Source of the DNA: Candidatus Sumerlaeota bacterium
GTDB taxonomy: Bacteria > Sumerlaeota > Sumerlaeia > JADFCT01
Assembly (NCBI GenBank): GCA_026398575.1
Contig: JAPLSP010000196.1
Location: forward strand, 1 to 14,528
Reading direction: 5' to 3'
DNA length: 14,528 bases
Notes under the pieces: generated by a model
What the model saw: only the letters and a program-made list of their open reading frames with translations
The model's database searches: none
Told to the model about the DNA's origin: nothing
Made by a program: the position numbers and the translations under genes
Part shown: piece by piece, positions 12,697-14,528 of the stretch
Layout of the letters: every line of letters starts with the position of its first letter
Position numbering within the stretch: position 1 is the first letter of the stretch

Positions 12697-14391
12697 ATGG
12701 TGAATCAGCAGTCTGCTTCCTATGCCCAGGCGCTGCATGACTTGACGCGGCGCTATGAGCAGCTTGTCGAGAGCCTTTCGCTGTTGCGCCAGATTGATGA
12801 ACTCGACAACCCGAACTGGGAACTGAGCTCCATCTTCCGCCGGTTGCTCGAGGTTCTGGCCAACGGCGTCAAAGCGGAAAACACGTCGCTGATGTTAATG
12901 ACGGAAAGCGAAAATGCGCTCGAGTTGCGCGCCGCCTATAGCCCATCGCAGGCGCAAAGCGCCATTTTTTCGCCGGGGCAATGGGAGGGCAAGAAATTCC
13001 ATCTGGGAGAGGGAATCGTAGGGTTGGCCGCGCAGCGCAAGCGCGCTCTGCGCCTGGACGACGTGCAAAGCGACCGGGAATTCATCCTGGTTCCCAGCAG
13101 TCCCGCCCATATTCGTTCGCTGATGTGCTTTCCGCTGGTTTTTGACGATCAGGTCATCGGCGTTTTGAATCTGAGTCATTCGGAACCTGCCTTTTTTTCG
13201 CTTGAAAGCGAAAAACTCATCGAAATCATCGCGGGCCGCATCACGCGCCTGATTCGAACGCACGTCTGGCGCCAGCAGGCGCTGGAATCGGCCGAGCACT
13301 ATCGCCTGGTGGCGGAAAACGCCAGCGACGCCATTCTGGTTTTCAATTCCGAGGGGCGGCTGATAGACGCCAATCCGGCCGCGGCCCAAATCAGCGGTAT
13401 TCCCATCGAGCAACTTCTGATCGGCGAAACTCAGTGGCGCGACCGCATTCATGCGCACGATCTATTTGCCTATGAAGCCTGGCTGATCCAGGAGATGAAA
13501 TCCAGAGACCCATCGGCGATCGAATACCGCTTTATGGACTCCAAAGGGCGCGTTCTGTATCTGGAAGAACGCTCCTCGCCCATGTATTTCTCCTCGGACA
13601 AGCCTCCGGGAGCGGTCTCGTTCATCCGCGACATGACGCAACGCAAACGCGCCGACGAGGCGTTGCGCGCGGCCTCGCGCATGGAGGCCACGGCCACCCT
13701 GGCCGGCGGCATCGCGCACCAATTCAACAACTTGATGATGGCGGTGCTGGGAAACGCCGAATTGCTGCGCCATTCGTTCCCCACTCCCATGGAGCCGGTG
13801 TCCGAAGAGCATCTGCGCCAGATTGATATCGCCGGCCAGCGCGCGGCGGAACTGGCCCATCAGATGCTCGCATACGCGCGTGGCGGGAAATATGCAACCG
13901 AAGCCGTCAACCTGAACAACATCATCCTGGATACCTTGCGCCAGGAAGAACGCATCCTGCGGCCTGAAATCCGATTCGAGCGCGACTTGGATCCGGCGCT
14001 GTGGGAGATCATGGCCGATCAAACCCAGATACGGCACGTCTTGACGAATTTGCTCACGAACGCCGCCGAGGCGATCGACGGGGACGGCAAAATCGTCCTG
14101 ACCACGCGCAACCTGCGGATAGACGCCGCGCTGGTGGGTGAACAGGCGGACCTGTCGCCAGGGCCGTATGCGTGCATCGCGGTGGAAGACACCGGCTGTG
14201 GCATGAGCGCCGAAACGCGCGCGCGGGCGTTCGAGCCTTTTTTCACCACCAAATTCCAGGGACGCGGACTGGGGCTGGCCGCGGCGCACGGCATTGTCAG
14301 AAATCATGGAGGGCACATTTCCGTTTACAGCGAGCTGGGCCGGGGCTCCGCGTTCAAAGTTTATCTGCCCGCATTGAAACTAGGGGGATGA
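12697..14391 (+). CDS. GAF-PAS sensor histidine kinase
   Basis: The 564-residue kinase has no membrane segment or signal peptide, so it should sense a cytoplasmic cue. An N-terminal helical stretch (about 5-40) leads into a GAF domain (about 43-190), a PAS domain (about 200-318; YRLVAENASDAILVFNSEGR), HisKA with GGIAHQFNNLMM (His341) and HATPase_c with the N box NLLTNAAEA (about 451-459), DTGCGM (498-503), FEPFFTTK (512-519) and GRGLGLA (522-528). The residue after the phospho-His is Gln rather than the usual Asp or Glu. There is no receiver domain and no response-regulator gene in view. I use the ATG at 12697, which follows GAGGAATTGCCT, instead of an in-frame TTG two codons upstream. It lies between the HDOD gene and the dGTPase-like gene, overlapping the latter's start by one base. 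Confidence 0.95.
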   Translation: MVNQQSASYAQALHDLTRRYEQLVESLSLLRQIDELDNPNWELSSIFRRLLEVLANGVKAENTSLMLMTESENALELRAAYSPSQAQSAIFSPGQWEGKKFHLGEGIVGLAAQRKRALRLDDVQSDREFILVPSSPAHIRSLMCFPLVFDDQVIGVLNLSHSEPAFFSLESEKLIEIIAGRITRLIRTHVWRQQALESAEHYRLVAENASDAILVFNSEGRLIDANPAAAQISGIPIEQLLIGETQWRDRIHAHDLFAYEAWLIQEMKSRDPSAIEYRFMDSKGRVLYLEERSSPMYFSSDKPPGAVSFIRDMTQRKRADEALRAASRMEATATLAGGIAHQFNNLMMAVLGNAELLRHSFPTPMEPVSEEHLRQIDIAGQRAAELAHQMLAYARGGKYATEAVNLNNIILDTLRQEERILRPEIRFERDLDPALWEIMADQTQIRHVLTNLLTNAAEAIDGDGKIVLTTRNLRIDAALVGEQADLSPGPYACIAVEDTGCGMSAETRARAFEPFFTTKFQGRGLGLAAAHGIVRNHGGHISVYSELGRGSAFKVYLPALKLGG

Positions 14392-14528
14392 TGAATCCGA
14401 TTTTTTCCGAAATTCTCGAGCGGAACTGCGCGCGCGAAGACAGCCTGCTTGGGCCTTATGCCTGCAAGAGCCTCGAGGCCTTCCGGCTCGAACCGGGACG
14501 CGAAAAGGTTCCCGATCTGGAAAATATC
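14391..14528 (+). CDS. Partial CDS, possibly dGTPase-like HD hydrolase
   Basis: Only the first 46 codons are present; the frame is open to the right edge. The ATG at 14391 shares its A with the histidine-kinase TGA and follows AGGGGG; an ATG at 14388 is an alternative. The visible residues include LLGPYACKSLEAFRLEPGRE and then PDLENI. This resembles, from memory, the N terminus of dGTP triphosphohydrolase-like proteins (L-x-PYA-x-KS, followed by a charged stretch before the RxxFxRDRDRIxHS motif). That diagnostic motif would lie just outside the window, so the assignment is tentative. Co-transcription with the kinase is likely. Confidence 0.5.
   Translation, partial: MNPIFSEILERNCAREDSLLGPYACKSLEAFRLEPGREKVPDLENI

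Noticed and set aside
13462..14316. 284-residue minus-strand frame antisense to the histidine kinase, and 11812-12738 antisense to the HDOD gene
   Set aside because: Both are complements of genes with intact catalytic or family motifs.

Overview
The window comes from a diderm bacterium. It carries most of a type II secretion / type IV-pilus-like machine on the minus strand and a divergent signalling operon on the plus strand. Three pseudopilins have Ala rather than Gly before the predicted prepilin-peptidase cut, and GspL looks like a fused PilM-PilN. Gene boundaries are packed with heptameric tandem repeats. From memory this mix is most like PVC-type or neighbouring candidate phyla known from metagenomes, but nothing in the window fixes the taxonomy.

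Layout, read along the minus strand from right to left: gspE (11411-9690), a short gspC-like gene (9540-9031), gspF (8853-7639), gspH (7592-6756), gspI (6707-6036), gspJ (6039-4810), gspK (4783-3311), gspL (3064-1286), gspM (1289-675), and a small antitoxin-like gene (523-284). The first 283 bases hold a heptamer array and a promoter-like motif but no convincing gene. The secretin (GspD), major pseudopilin (GspG) and prepilin peptidase (GspO) are not in the window. On the plus strand, after a 373-bp divergent intergenic region, lie an HDOD-domain gene (11785-12654), a GAF-PAS sensor histidine kinase (12697-14391) and the start of a gene that may encode a dGTPase-like HD hydrolase (14391 to the right edge).

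How the genes work together: GspE is the cytoplasmic ATPase. GspF, GspL, GspM and GspC form the inner-membrane platform, with GspC expected to contact the missing secretin. GspH, I, J and K are minor pseudopilins that prime and cap the pseudopilus. The plus-strand genes form a sensor/regulator operon whose link to secretion is positional only.

The most unusual content is the repeat architecture. Nearly every repeat has a 7-bp unit, although the unit sequence differs from place to place. In the four consecutive pseudopilin genes the repeats are two arrays in opposite orientation around a unique 73-105-bp core. Each such element lies between the apparent start codon and the prepilin cleavage site, and the reading frame stays open through it. 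This predicts pseudopilin precursors with leaders of 71-86 residues. Similar oppositely oriented arrays flank gspL-gspM and the gspC-like gene.
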